A DNA stretch of 64,000 bases from Acestrorhynchus altus (taxonomy: Eukaryota; Chordata; Actinopteri; Characiformes; Acestrorhynchidae). The notes beneath the pieces were generated by a model that did not search any database, was not told the DNA's origin, and was given only the letters and a program-made list of their open reading frames with translations. The DNA is taken from assembly GCA_034509495.1 (NCBI GenBank), contig CM067510.1:33869994-33933993 (forward strand), given 5' to 3'. Shown here one piece after another: positions 24,140-37,800 of this stretch. The position numbers were made by a program, and so were the translations under genes. Position 1 is the stretch's first letter. Each line of letters starts with the position of its first letter.

Positions 24140-25946
24140 CTGAAAGGTAATATAAAAGTGTTGTTTTAACTCTGGGATGGAGTTCATACGACATGAAGAA
24201 GAAGATGAATCAGTGAATAATATCATCAATATAAAGTGAAACGGGGCCTCACCTTGTTCTCTGCTGAACTATAACGACCACTAAACTGGCGAGTAACAGC
24301 GTTCCCAGAGCAGCGGAGACAATGACCACGGCCAAGAGATAAGCTGTGATGAGAGAAGATAAAGGTTCATCCAGACGTCTATGACACTCCTCACACTGAT
24401 AACACTCGAGTCTGTTTGAACCGTATGTGTATCACTCAAATAAACATATATAATAAAAAGAACCCCTAGAATATCCAGACTTATTACACCTCTAAGCTTT
24501 ACTCAGATGTGGTTCTGAGTAAGTTAAGAGGTATTTAATCATGATGATCACATTACTTACATTCTTCACAGTTGAAACCAGAATAACCAAAAGAACATCT
24601 GTAAAATAAATAAGCTCCATTATAAACACACTAATGGTGTTTAAAGCTTCAGGTCAGTGTCTGAAATATCCTCACAGTTCACATGTACAAGTGCACAAGT
24701 CTTTACTCACGGTTCACAGGTCTCTGAATTCACGGCTTTCTCACCGCTGGAACAGGCTGCGGAGAAAACCAAGTTCAGACCAGTTACCTTTAGAACCTTC
24801 TGAAGTCTGATCAGTCAGAGTCTGTATGCAGGTTGATCATCAGCCCCGCCCCCTCTCTCTGATCAGTCAGAGTCTGTATGCAGGTTGATTCAGCCCGCCC
24901 CTCTCTGATCAGTCAAGTCTGTGTGCAAGTTGGTATCCAGCCCGCCCCTCTCTCTGATCAGTCAGAGTCTCTGTATGCAGGTTGATCATCAGCGCCCCTC
25001 TCTCTGATCAGTCCAGAGTCTGTATGCAGGTTGAGCATCCTTCCGCCCCTCTCTCTGATCCAGTCAGGGGGTCTGTATGCAGGTTGATCATCCAGCCCGC
25101 CCCTCTCTCTGATCAGTCAGAGTCTGTATGCAGGTTGATCATGTTCTGGACAGAGCAGTAAACATGCACTGAAGCTCCTTTGATATTTAAACTGGGATTT
25201 AATTCCGTTGGAAAACAGTGAATTTGAGCTGATTTCTGAGCTGAATTTCTGATAATGATGAGGTTTAAATGCAGGGCGTCTTGTAGTTTGTTATGATTGA
25301 TGTGCATCACGTGAAGGTTAATGTGATCTGAGTTATGAAGATTAAATATCAAATGTGTCCACAGAGTACAGAATTTGAAAAGTCATGAAAGTGAGGATCC
25401 CGACATAGAAGCAGATTTCTGGAAAACAAACTCACCAACACCACTGCGATCTATTACCACTGACTTTACATATCCGACTCTGCAGGTGCAGGTAGAAAGA
25501 CCGTTTCTGGAGGAGCAAGTAGTGGTTCTCGGCTCACAGTATCCAGTTGTGCAGGGGTCCTTCACTGAAGAGGAACCAAAGGTGGGACTTAAAGCAGAAC
25601 TTTTACCAAGAAAGTAGAATTTAATTCATTAATTAGAGATGAAATGAGTGCGTCGTTGTACATCAGCAGAGCCGTTAAGAATACGATTGCCTAACACTTT
25701 CTCCTACCGACTGATCTGAGGCGTCTGGCGCAACTTCAAAGAAGTTCTGCGTCTCTCGATCCACCACTGCCTTTCTGAGGAACACAACAGAAGAGGGACG
25801 GGGACGAAGACCCACGTACTTTCACTCAAAAGCAAAGTCTTATTTTCAGTCCTGGTGAAAAGTCAGGCTTAATGTTTCAAACCTCATTCAGTCATTTTAA
25901 TGTCTTTAGAATTTAACAGTAAATATGATACAGTTACTCTGTGTAA

Positions 25947-25998
<52 letters not shown>

Positions 25999-27355
25999 TG
26001 TGATTGCTGTTGTGGACTGTTGATAAGAACATCAATATGACAAACAAAAGATACTGAACCATGAAAGACACTTTAGACTGACGCGTACAGTCATATTACA
26101 GGAATTTACACAAATATATTCCAAACAGAACCACAAAAGCAACCAGAGATTAGTGCTGAGAATGAAAAAGAACCTGGTGTTATAATATGTTGTATTAATA
26201 CAAGGGTTTCGTTGCAAAATCTAAAATTGGAATTTTTTGATATGATATTGTCTTCTTATACTCCTATCATGACTGGAACCCAGTATAATGATCCAGATAA
26301 AATATGATTTTGGTATATCATAGTTTGTTGGCCCAGTAAGCAGTCCCCACGAGGTGATACTCACCTGGTGATAAAACTGTAGATCCAATATAGCTAAGGA
26401 GCAGGAACTGTGGTTCTGAAAGACTGATTGATCTGTAAACATGAAGAGGATACAGAAACCCAGGTTAGAGCCGAGGAAGCTCATTAAAGCACACAGTCCT
26501 TCAGCAGCTCGGACAGAAAAGTCGTACCTCCTTAACGATTTCATCTGCTGTGGTTCTGAATAGTTCTGAAGTCTATCCAGACATCTAGGTCTTTAAAATC
26601 CCGAACTTTAAGTTACTGGGGAAAGTCTTTGCTGTAATTGATCAAATGAGAGGAGTGTGAGCAGGACACAGACACACACCACCTGAGTGACTATAGTTTA
26701 TAATGCAGGAGGAAAGAGCAGCTCACAGACGTGCCGAGAGAACAGGTTTTCTGCTCTCGCTGTAGGTGATCCCGGCCGACACACACAGGTGTGGCCGTTG
26801 AAGAGCACCTCACAGGTGCTTTCTGGAGGACAGGGGTTCAGATCGCAGGGACCTGTGGGACACATTAAGAGAGAGACCGTCTGAAACTCTGATACAGCAG
26901 TTCCTTTCCTTTGCTGATGGGTCAGGTGCTCAGTCTCATACCTGGTTTTGCTGTGGTTGTAGCTGTAGTTGTAGTTGTGGCTTTGGGGTTCCATCAGAAA
27001 CATGAGGAGAAGAAACCTTAGAAACAGGAAGGTCAGAAAATCCTCCATGTCCTCAGGATCAATAAAGTATATATCGATCTAAAGAAGGACACTAGATTAG
27101 AGCTCATTCAATTTACTAATCTCATCTCATCTTTACTTCATAAACTTCATTCTAAAGTACTGACCTTTAAAGGTTCAGGAGCCAAATTTTCTATTAATGA
27201 TCTCCAGATTTTCATAAATATTGGGAGCAGCAGTGATCTGGTGGTTCAGGAACCAGCCTTATGACTGGAAGGCTGAGTTTGAATCCCTGAACTGGCAGGA
27301 CATGACTGAAGGGGACTTGAGCAAAGCAGTGAACAGCTGCTCTCTAGTACTGTGG

Positions 27356-27404
<49 letters not shown>

Positions 27405-30400
27405 ACAGTAGATGGCGTCTCTTTTCCGGTTATTAAGGACACGCCGTCACACTCCAGACATAAGTTGTTCCTAAATCCTAATAAGTCCTGTTTTGAAATG
27501 TGATCTGAGGTGTTGAAATAAAGCTGTGATTAAGTCTGAACACTTATTCTGACATCTATCCAAACAGGAAGTGCTCCGAGAATCTGCTCTCGTTCACTCT
27601 AGAATCGGAAAAAACGGAGGGACAAACTGTGATTATTAACTAAATATTCACTCTTCATCGAATAATAAGCAGTGCTTTGTGAAAGTGACAGCCCCACGGT
27701 GTTTTCATCTCTCACAACCTTGTGAAAGTACTCAGATTAGTTGAGGGTTTGTATCATTTCATTTACAGAACATTTCTACAACTTTGAACATCAGTTTTTT
27801 CTTGTAAAGCAAAAAACCAAACAGAACAAAATAACTGAAAACGTCAGTGTGCAGAACTATTCACACCCCTACATTCACTACATCGTTGAGCCCCCTTTTG
27901 TACCAATTTCAGCTTTGGATAATAAGTCTGTACGAGCTGCCACATCTCTCACATTTCTGCTCGTTCCTCACGAGCAAAGCTGCTCCGGCTCTTCAAGTTA
28001 GATGGATTCTGCTGGTGAAGAGCAACCTTCACTCTGATCACAGATTCTCGGCTGGATCAGGGTCTGAGCTGACTAGGTCATTCCAATACATTTTCATCTT
28101 TCTCCATAAACCATTCGAGCACTGCTTTAGCAGTATACTTTGGGTCATTGTCCAGTGAACCTCCATCCCAGATTCAAATCACTGACCAGCCCAAATGAGT
28201 TCTGCTCAGTGTCCCAGTCCTGCTTGGTGTTAAAGTTAAATGTTGATCATCTCATAAAATCAAGTCACCATTAGTTTGGGACCAACGCAGAGTTGATGTA
28301 CAGTGGGTGGGGCCAATGACCTTTTTGTTTTGTAATAAATGACAAAGCAAAATTGCCTCAGATCATTTTAGGCTACAAATACAGTAGAATTCAGGGTGCG
28401 CATGGTACAATTCTCACTAGCAGTGACACTGTTCCTTTAATAGTAATAAAAAGCTGCTCTAATACATTTTCAATGTGATGATGGATGAGCATCAGAGCAG
28501 GAGGTACATTTACATTACAAACCACAATGACTTCAAACATCATTTCATTGGTAACAGGTTTATCAGAAGAGTAATGTACCTGCGGTGGTAGAGTTGTCTC
28601 TCGTGGTGTGGGGTTATGCGGCGGTGGTAGATTTGTCGGCGGTGGTAGGGGTTGTCTCAGCGGTGGTAGGGTTGTCTCGGCGGTGGTAGGGGTTGTCGGC
28701 GGTGGTAGGGGTTGTCGGCGGTGGTAGGGGTTTATCTCGCGGTGGTAGGGGTTGTCTACGGCCGGTGGTGAGGTTGTCTCTCGGCGGTGGTAGGGGTTGT
28801 CTCGACGGTGGTAGGGGTTGTCTCGGCGGTGGTAGGGGTTGTCTCGACGGTGGTAGGGGTTGTCTCGGCGGTGGTAGGGTTGTCTCGCGGTAGTAGGGTT
28901 GTCCCTGTGGTGGTAGGGTTGTCTCAGCGGTGGTAGGGGTTATCTCGGCGGTGGTAGGGATTGTCAGCAGTGGTAAAGGAGTTGTCTAAACAGTGGTAAG
29001 AGTTGTCTCTCGGCGGTGGTAGGGGTTGTCTCAGTGGTGGGGTTGTCTCGACAGTGGTAGGGGTTGTCAGCGGTGGTAGGGGTTATCAGCGGTGGTAGAG
29101 TTGTCTCGGCGGTGGTAGGGGTTGTCTACGACGGTGGTAGGGGTTGTCTGGCCCGGTGGTAGGGGTTGTCGCGGTGGTAAAGGGGTTGTCTCAGCAGTGG
29201 TAGAGGTTGTCTCGGCGGTGGTAGAGGTTGTCGGCGGTGGTAGGTTGTCTCTGCGGTGAGGTTGTCTCAGCGGTGGTGAGAGTTGTCGGCGGTGGTAGGG
29301 TTGTCTCTCGGCAGTGGTAGGGGTTGTCAGCGGTGGTGGGGTTTGTCTCGGCGGTGGTAGGGTTGTCTCGCGGTGGTGGGGTTGTCTCGGCGGTGTGAGT
29401 TGTCGGCGGTGGTAGGGGTTGTCTCGGCGGTGGTAGGGTTGTCTCGTGATTGGTAGGGGAGTTGTCTCGGCGGTGGTAGGGGTTGTCTCGGCGGTGGTAG
29501 GGTTTGTCTGGCCCGGTGGTAAGGGATTGTCTCGGCGGTGGTAGGGTTGTCTCGGCGGTGGCAGGGTTGTCTCTGCGGTGGTAGAGGGTTGTCTCAATGG
29601 TGGTAGGGGTTGTCTCAGCCAGTGGCGGGGTTGTCTCAGCGGTGGTAGGGGTTGTCTCAGCGGTGGTAGGGGTTGTCTTCAGCGGTGGTAGGGTTGTCTC
29701 GGCGGTGGTAGGGGTTGTCTCGACGGTGGTAGGGGTTGTCTCGGCGGTGGTAGGGGTTGTCTCGGCGGTGGTAGGGGTTGTCTCGGCGGTGGTAGGGGTT
29801 GTCAGCCCGGTGTGAGGGATTGTCTCTCTCTTCCCAGTGGTAGGGGTTGTCAGCGGTGGTAGGGTTGTCTCGGCAGTGGTAAGGGTTGTCTCGCGGTGGT
29901 AGGGGTTGTCAGCGGTGGTAGAAGTTGTCCAGCGGCGGTGGTAGGGGTTGTCTCGGCCCGGTGGTAGGGGACTGTCTCGGCGGTCGTGAGGTTGTCGCGG
30001 TGGTAGGGGTTGTCTCTGCGGTGGTAGGGGGTTGTCTCTGCAGTGGTAGGGGTTGTCTCAGCGGTGGTAGAGGGTTGTCGGCGGTGGTAGGGGTTGTCTC
30101 AGCGGTGGTAGGGGTTGTCTCGCGGTGGTGATCAGGGGTTGTCTCGGCGGTGGTAGGGGATTGTCACCGGCCAGTGGTAGGGGTTGTCTCAGCGGTGGTA
30201 GGGGTTGTCTCGGCGGTGGTAAAGAGATTTATCTCAGCGGTGGTAGGGTTGTCTCGGCGGTGGTGAGGGTTGTCAGCGGTGGTAGGGTTGTCTCAGCGGT
30301 GGTAAGGATTGTCTCAGCGGTGGTAAGGGGTTGTCTCCCAGCGGTGGTAGGGGTTGTCTCTGCAGTGGTAGGGGTTGTCTCTCGGCGGTGGTAGGGGTTG

Positions 30401-33400
30401 TCTCGCGGTGGTAGGGTTGTCTCAGCGGTGGTAGGGTTGTCGGCAGTGGTAGAGGGTCTCAGCAGTGGTAAAGGGGTTGTCGCGGTGTGGGGTTGTCTCG
30501 CGGTGAAGTAGGGAGTTGTCTGACGGTGGTAGGGGTTGTCCTGGCGGTGGTAGAGGTTGTCAGCGGTGGTAGGGGTTGTCCCTGGCGGTGGTAGGGGTTG
30601 TCTCGGCCGGTGGTAGGGGTTGTCTCTGCGGTGGTGAGGGTTGTCTCTCAGCGGTGGTAAATTGTCAGCGGTGGTAGGAGGTTGTCGTGATCAGTGAGGT
30701 TATCTCGCCAGTGGTAGGGTTGTCGCGGTGGTAGAGGTTGTCTCATTGATGGTAAAGTTGTCAGCGGTGGTAAAGTTGTCTCTGGGGTGTAGGTTATCTC
30801 GCCGGTGGTAGGGAGTTGTCTCGCGGTGGTAGGGTTGTCTCAGCGGTGGTAAAGGGTTGTCAGCGGTGGTAGGGTTATCTCAGCGGTGGTAGGGGTTGTC
30901 TCGTGGTGAAGTAGGGGTTGTCTCAGCCCGGTGGTGAGGTTGTCTCAGCAGTGGTAGAGTTGTCTCGCGTGTGGGGTTGTCTCGCGGTGGTAGGGGTTGT
31001 CAGCCCGGTGGTAGGGTTGTCTCAGCCAGTGGTAGGAGTTGTCAGCGGTGGTAGGGGTTGTCTCAGCGGTGGCGGGGTTGTGTCTCTCACGGTGGTAGAG
31101 GTTGTCTCGGCGGTGGTAGGGGTGTCTCGGCGGTGGTAGGGGTTGTCAGCGGTGTGGGGTTGTCTCTGCGGTGGTAGGGGTTGTCTCTGCGGTAGAAGTG
31201 GTAGGTTGTCTCAGCGGTGGTAGGGGTTGTCTCGTGGTGGTAGGAGTTGTCTCGGCAGTGGTAGGGGTTGTCTCAGCGGTGGTAGGGGTTGTCTCGAGCC
31301 CAGTGGTAGAGTTGTCGGCGGTGGTAGGGATTGTCGGCGGTGGTAGGGTTGTCAGCAGTGGTAAAGGGTTGTCTCAGCGGTGGTAGAGGTTGTCTCGGCG
31401 GTGGTAGGGGTTGTCTCGCGGTGGTAGGGGTTGTCTCAGCCGGTGGTAGGGTTGTCTCGCGGTGGTAGGAGATTTATCTCAGCCAGTGTGAGGTTGTCAG
31501 CGGTGGTAGGGGTTGTCCAGCGGTGGTAGGGGTTGTCGCGGTGGTAAAGGATTATCTCAGCGGTGGTAGGGGTTGTCGGCGGTGGTAGGGAGTTGTCTCG
31601 GTGGTAGGGATTGTCCTTGTTGGTAGGGGTTGTCTCTCAGCGGTGGTAGGGGTTGTCTCGGCGGTGGTGGGGTTGTCTCAGCGGTGGTAGGGGTTGTCTC
31701 GCGGTGGTAGGGTTGTCAGCAGTGGTAAGGGGTTATCCTCGCGGTGGTAAGGGGTTGTCGGCGGTGGTAAGGGGGTTGTCTCTACGGTGTGAGGTTGTCC
31801 CAGCCCGGTGGTGAGGTTGTCAGCGGTGGTGAGGGTCCCTGTCTCAGCGGTGGTGAGGTTGTCTCGGCTTGGTGGTAGGGATGGCTCAGCCCGGTGGTAG
31901 GGGTTGTCTCGTAGAGTGGTAAGTTGTCTCAGCGGTGGTAAAGTTCTCTCATGATGGTAGGGTGTCAGCGGTGGTAGGGTTGTCTCGGCGGTGGTAAAGG
32001 TTGTCTCGCGGTGGTAGGGTTGTCTCTGGCGGTGGTAAAGTTGTCTCGGCAGTGGTAGGGGTTGTCTCGGCGGTGGTAGGGGTTGTCAGCAGTGGTAAGG
32101 TTGTCTCCCAGCGGTGTCAGGGTTGTCAGCGGTGGTAGTGTCGGCGGTGGTAGAGGTTGTCAGCGGTGTTAGGGGTTGTCTGGCGAGCGGTGGTAGGGTT
32201 GTCTCGGCCCGGTGGTAGGGTTGTCTCTACGGTGGTAAAGGGTTGTCGCGGTGAGTTGTCTCGGCGGTGGTAGGGTTGTCCCGGCGGTGGTGGGGTTGTC
32301 TCTCTCTTGATTAGTAGGGTTGTCTCTCTGGTGGTAGGGAGTTGTCTCAGCGGTGGTGGGATGTCAGCAGTGGTAGGGTTGCTCTCAGCAGTGGTAGAAA
32401 TTTGTCTTTCAGCGGTGGTAGGGGTTGTCGCGGTGGTAGGGTTGTCTCAGCGGTGGTAGAGTTGTCTCGGCGGTGGTAGGGGTTGTCGGCGGTGGTAGGG
32501 GTGTCGTGATTGGTGGGGTTGTCTGGTGGTAGGGGTTGTCGGCGGTGGTAGGGGTTGTCTCGGCGGTGGTAGGGGTTGTCTCGGCGGTGGTGAGGTTGCT
32601 CAGCCAGTGGTAAGGGGTTGTCAGCCAGTGGTAAGGGTTGTCAGCCGGTGGTAGGGGTTGTCTCGGCGGTGGTAGAGGTTGTCTCAAGCGGTGGTAGGGG
32701 TTGTCTCGGCCGGTGGTGAGGTGTCAGCGGTGGTAGGGGTGCTCCCGGCGGTGGTAGGGGTTGTCCCGAGGCGGTGGTAGGGGTTGTCTCTGTTGAGTGG
32801 TGGGGTTGTCTCAGCCAGTGGTAGGGGTTGTCTCAGCGGTGGTAGGGTTGTCTCAGCGGTGGTAAGGGATTGTCTCTGCGGTGGTAGGGGTTGTCCAGCG
32901 GTGGTAGGGTTGTCTGGCGGTGGTAAGGGTTGTCTCAGCGGTGGTAGGAGTTGTCTCTTGGTGGTAGAGTTGTCTCAGCCAGTGTGGGATTGTCTCGGCA
33001 GTGGTAGGGGTTGTCTCTCGCGGTGGTAAAGGGATTGTCTGGCCCAGTGGTAGGGGTTGTCTGGCAGTGGTAGGGTTGTCTGTGGTGGTAGGGAGTTGTC
33101 AGCGGTGTGAGGTTGTCTCGACGGTGGTAGGAATTTGTCTCGGCGGTGGTAGGGGTTATCTTTCAGCGGTGGTAGGGATTGTCAGCGGTGGTAGGGGTTG
33201 TCTCGGCCGGTGGTAGGGGTTGTCTTTCGGCGGTGGTAGGGGTTGTCTCAGCGGTGGTAGGGGTTGTCGGCGGTGGTAGGGGTTGTCTCGGCGGTGGTAG
33301 GGGTTGTCGGCCAGTGGTGGGGTTGTCTCGGCGGTGGTAGGGGTTGTCTCAGCCAGTGGTAGGGGTTGTCTCAGCGGTGGTGAGGTTGTCTGCGGTGGTA

Positions 33401-34834
33401 GGGGTTGTCTCTGCGGTGGTAGGGTTGTCTCTCAGCGGTGGTAGGGGTTGTCTCGGCCAGTGTGGGGTTGTCTCGCGGTGGTAGGGTTGTCTCGCGATTA
33501 GTAGGGGATTGTCTCAGCGGTGGTAGGGTTGTCTCACGGTGGTAGGGTTGTCTCGGCGGTGGTGAGAGTTGTCAGCCGGTGGTGAGGTTGTCTCAGCGGT
33601 GGTAGGGGTTGTCTCTGGTGGTAGAGGTTGTCAGCGGTGGTAGGGGTTGTCTCAGCGTTAGTAGGGGTTGTCTCGGCGGTGGTAGGGGTTGTCCTCTGCC
33701 CGGTGGTGAGGTTGTCTCGGCGGTGGTGAGTTGTCAGCAGTGGTAGGGTTGTCTCGCGGTGGTAGGGTTGTCTCGGCGGTGGTAGGGGGTTGTCTCGGCG
33801 GTGGTGAGGTTGTCTCAGCGGTGGTAGGGTTGTCCCGGCGGTGGTAAAGGGGTTGTCGGCGGTGGCCAAGGGATTGTCGGCAGTGGTAGGGGTTATCTCG
33901 GCGGTGGTAGGGGTTGTCTCTCGGCGGTGGTAGGGTTGTCTCGGCAGTGGTAGGGTTGTCTCGGCGGTGGTAAAGGGGTTGTCAGCGGTGGTAGGGGTTG
34001 TCTCGGCGGTGGTAGGGTTGTCTCAGTCGTTAGGGGTTGTTGTCGGCGGGTGTGGGGTTGTCTCGGCGGTGTAGTAGGGGTTGTCTCGGCGGTGGTAGGG
34101 TGTCTCGGCGGTGGTAGAAGTTGTCTCTCCTTGGTGGTAGAGTTGTCCTCAGCAGTGTAGGGTTGTCGCGGTGGTAGGGTTGTCTCGGCCCGGTGGTAGG
34201 GGTTGTCTCGGCGGTGGTAGGAGTTGTCTCAGCCAGTGGTAGGGGTTGTCTCAGCGGTGGTAGGGTTGTCTCAGCGGTGGTAGGGGTTGTCTGCGGTGTG
34301 GGGTTGTCAGCGGTGGTGGGGGTTGTCGGCCGGTGGTAGGGGTTGTCTCGGCGGTGGTAGGGGTTGTCTCGGCGGTGGTAGGGAGGGTTGTCTCTGCGGT
34401 GGTAGGGGTTGTCTCGCAGTGGTAGGGTTGTCTCGTGGTGGTAGGGGGTCTCGGCGGTGGTGGGGTTGTCTCGCGGTGGTAGGGGTTGTCTCAGCGGTGG
34501 TGGGGTTGTCTCGGCGGTGGTAGGGGTTGTCAGCGGTGGTAGGGGTTGTCTCGGCGGTGGTGAGGTTGTCTCTGCGGTGGTAGGGGTTGTCTCAGCGGTG
34601 GTAGTTGTCTCGGCGGTGGTAGGGGTTGTCTCGGCGGTGGTAGGGGTTGTCTCGGCGGTGGTAGGGGTTGTCTCGACGGTGGTAGGGGTTGTCTCGACGG
34701 TGGTAGGGGTTGTCTCGGCGGTGGTAGGGGTTGTCTCGGCGGTGGTAGGGGACAGTATAAATAATCCAGCTTTGGTGGAATGACACACAATTAAATACAT
34801 AAAATAAGAACAGTTTAATTTACACACACACACA

Positions 34835-34878
<44 letters not shown>

Positions 34879-37800
34879 GAGAGGGATCTGTCTGGTTTTG
34901 GGATTTAATTTCTAAAGTACTGGCCGTTACAGTATCTTTGAGTTCAGGAGGCAAATTTTTATAAATTATCTCGAGATTTTCAAAATTATTAGCTACTGCC
35001 TAAATAGCACTGCACAGCTCTGGAACCCACACTCCTTGAGAAGGGTTGGACCCTCCAGTACTCTGGAGTTGCCCAGGGTGAGAGAAGACAGGCTGGTGTG
35101 GGCTTGCTTGTAGCTCCCCAGCTCAGCTGCCTTGTGAAGGAGTTTACCCCGGTGAATGAGAGGGTCACTTCTCTGTGCCTTCGGGTAGGAGAGAGGACTC
35201 TGGCTGTAGTTTGTGCCTATGGGCCGAACGGCAGTGTGGAGTATCTGACCTTTTTGGGGTTCTTGGGAGGGGAACTGGAAAGTGCCCCAACTGGGGAATC
35301 CATTGTTCTACTGGGAGTCTTCAATGTCCACGTGGGCAACGACAGTGACACCTGGAGAGGGGTGATTGGGAGGAACTGGGCCATGTTCTCGGCCAGCTGG
35401 GAGGAGTTCAAAGAGGCCATGGAGAAGGACTATCGGTTGGCCTTGAAGCAATTCTGGCAAACCGTCCAGCACCTCAGAAGAGGGAAGCAGTACCCTACCA
35501 ACACTGTTTACAGTGAAAATGTATTAATTTGAAATATGCTTCTACATAAACTTCCAGAGTTCCACTACTGGCAACCATAGTGGAATAAGGTCCAAATGAG
35601 GATTATTTCCTGTGGTATCTATATAGATACACCGAAATCAGACCAGACCATTGGTTGGGACTTCAAAAGCAGAGCTGAAGGTCTACTGCATCAGATTAAC
35701 TCCCAACATAATTCAGAATGGATTAACCAAACACATTCTGACCAGTACAGTGTAAACAATGACAAAACAAAAAAATCTCTCAGGTCATTTCAGGGCTACA
35801 AATAGAGAACACCTACAAATACAATGAGATAGAAATTGTTCCTTTAGTAACAAAAAAACTTCTCCTAATCCATTTTCATTTTGATGATGCATGAGCAACA
35901 GACCAGGGGGTACCTTTACAAACCATTACAAACCAAAATTATTTCAGACATGATATCATAAATATCTTTTGGTTTTTAACGGAAGGAGTAATGTATGAAA
36001 TAACAGGATTAATACATAAGGTCACCGTACCTGCTGGAGTGCTTTCTGATCCTTCAGTTGCAGTTGTCTCTGTGGTTGTAGGGCTTGATTCAGTCGCCTC
36101 TGTGGTTGTTGGGCTTGATTCAGTCGCCTCTGTGGTTGTAGGGCTTGATTCAGTCGCCTCTGTGGTCGTAGGGCTTGATTCAGTTGCTTCTGTGGTTGTA
36201 GGGCTTGATTCAGTTGCTTCTGTGGTTGTTGGGCTTGTCTCCGTAATGGAGTCAGAAGAGACTGGTTCATCAAGAGGATGATAAAAGAAAAGATATTAAT
36301 CTCAAACAGTGTAATTAAAAGCTGGGGACATATCTGATATTAGACACATTCTCAGTTAAACCGAACATTATCTTTTTTGTTACACTTTCAGATATTTTTA
36401 TTAGACTTGAAGCAATAACCACCGTCCGGCTGATTCTGTTCCTGGACTTTGAAACGTCATAAAACATTAAGTGACACGACACACTATAAATCTATGATAA
36501 CTGATCATTTTAATGTGTTAATATGACAATTCAAGGTTATCTAGAACTGAATTCATAAGTAGAGAGTAATACAGGTAATGGTCATCCAAGAAGGCTTTCT
36601 AGTTTTCAGTGTCGGAACAGGCAGGGGTCAGAAAACAGGCAGGCGGATATAACATGGGCAAGTCTAGGCCTGGATGATATTCCACCGTATACTTCTTAAC
36701 GTTGTTCTGTATCATATAATTCTGATCCTGATATGAACAATGTAAAAGCCACAAATTCCAACCGAGGTTTGTACCTACAAACTTCTGAAAAATGAATCTG
36801 TCAAATCTCTGAGACCTCCTCCTATAAAAGTGTAATATTTTAGAACTGAAAAACAACCTTCTGCTAATGGGAGACACTGTCCTCACAAACCAGCTTACAC
36901 ACACACTTTACTATAGTTTTGCTCTCTTCAATAAAGAAATGTTTTTGTGAATGTTTATCATGTTTGTCAACACAAAGCTTGTCCTTGCATTGTCCCCGCC
37001 TGGTCTGGTTACCGCAACCCTTACCTAGTAGTACTACTGACTACCAATCATCAAAAAACAAATCATCACCTTTCTCTGAAAATTCAACAGGTAAGGGGAC
37101 ATATTGCTGGTGTTTATTCACATACTTTACAGCCATTTTTGACGTAATCAGATCTGCAGAACGTTATCAGATCTTGAATAATGATGAGCATCATTTACAT
37201 GCTCATTAACCAAATAAAAAGACCTGTTTGTGTCAGTCGTTCAGGTTTCTTAATTGTCTTAGTAGATTATCTTGTGGCCATTTCATCTCGAGAGTGTGTG
37301 TTGGTTTGAGTTTCAGTGGACTTTCAGAAGATGGAGATGGATTCAGACTGAGCTCTTGATCTGTAACAGACTCTGCTTTAGAAGCGCCTATTCTGTCTGA
37401 TTTGTCCTTCTTTGGACTGTGGAGCAACATCTTGAAGTTCAGTGGCTTTGGTGATCCATCTTTCAGTACTTTCCGTCTGGACTGGGTCTTCCTCTGACAG
37501 TGGTGGAAGCTGCTGTCGCTGAGTAGAGTCAGGTCCGATGCGTTCTTCAGGAGTTGCTTGAGAATTGACTCCTTTCTCAGGAGTTCTCTGGGTACAGAGG
37601 ACTGGATGGACGCCCTTAGCTGTTGAAGCATGGTCCATGATCACTCATTACTGTATGCGGAACGCCACATCTGTCGAAGATTGATTCTTCAGTTGGAAGA
37701 AATGCCATTTCAGGACCATTTGAGGAATAGTCAATGAGGACTGGGTTGTCCTTTCTTTTAAGATGAAACTGGTCCATTCCTGCTTTGTACGTGGTACTGC

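Noticed and set aside
34030..34875. 281-codon frame running from CA repeats into the PTS array
   Set aside because: Starts in a microsatellite and shifts between unrelated frames of the array; not a gene of its own.
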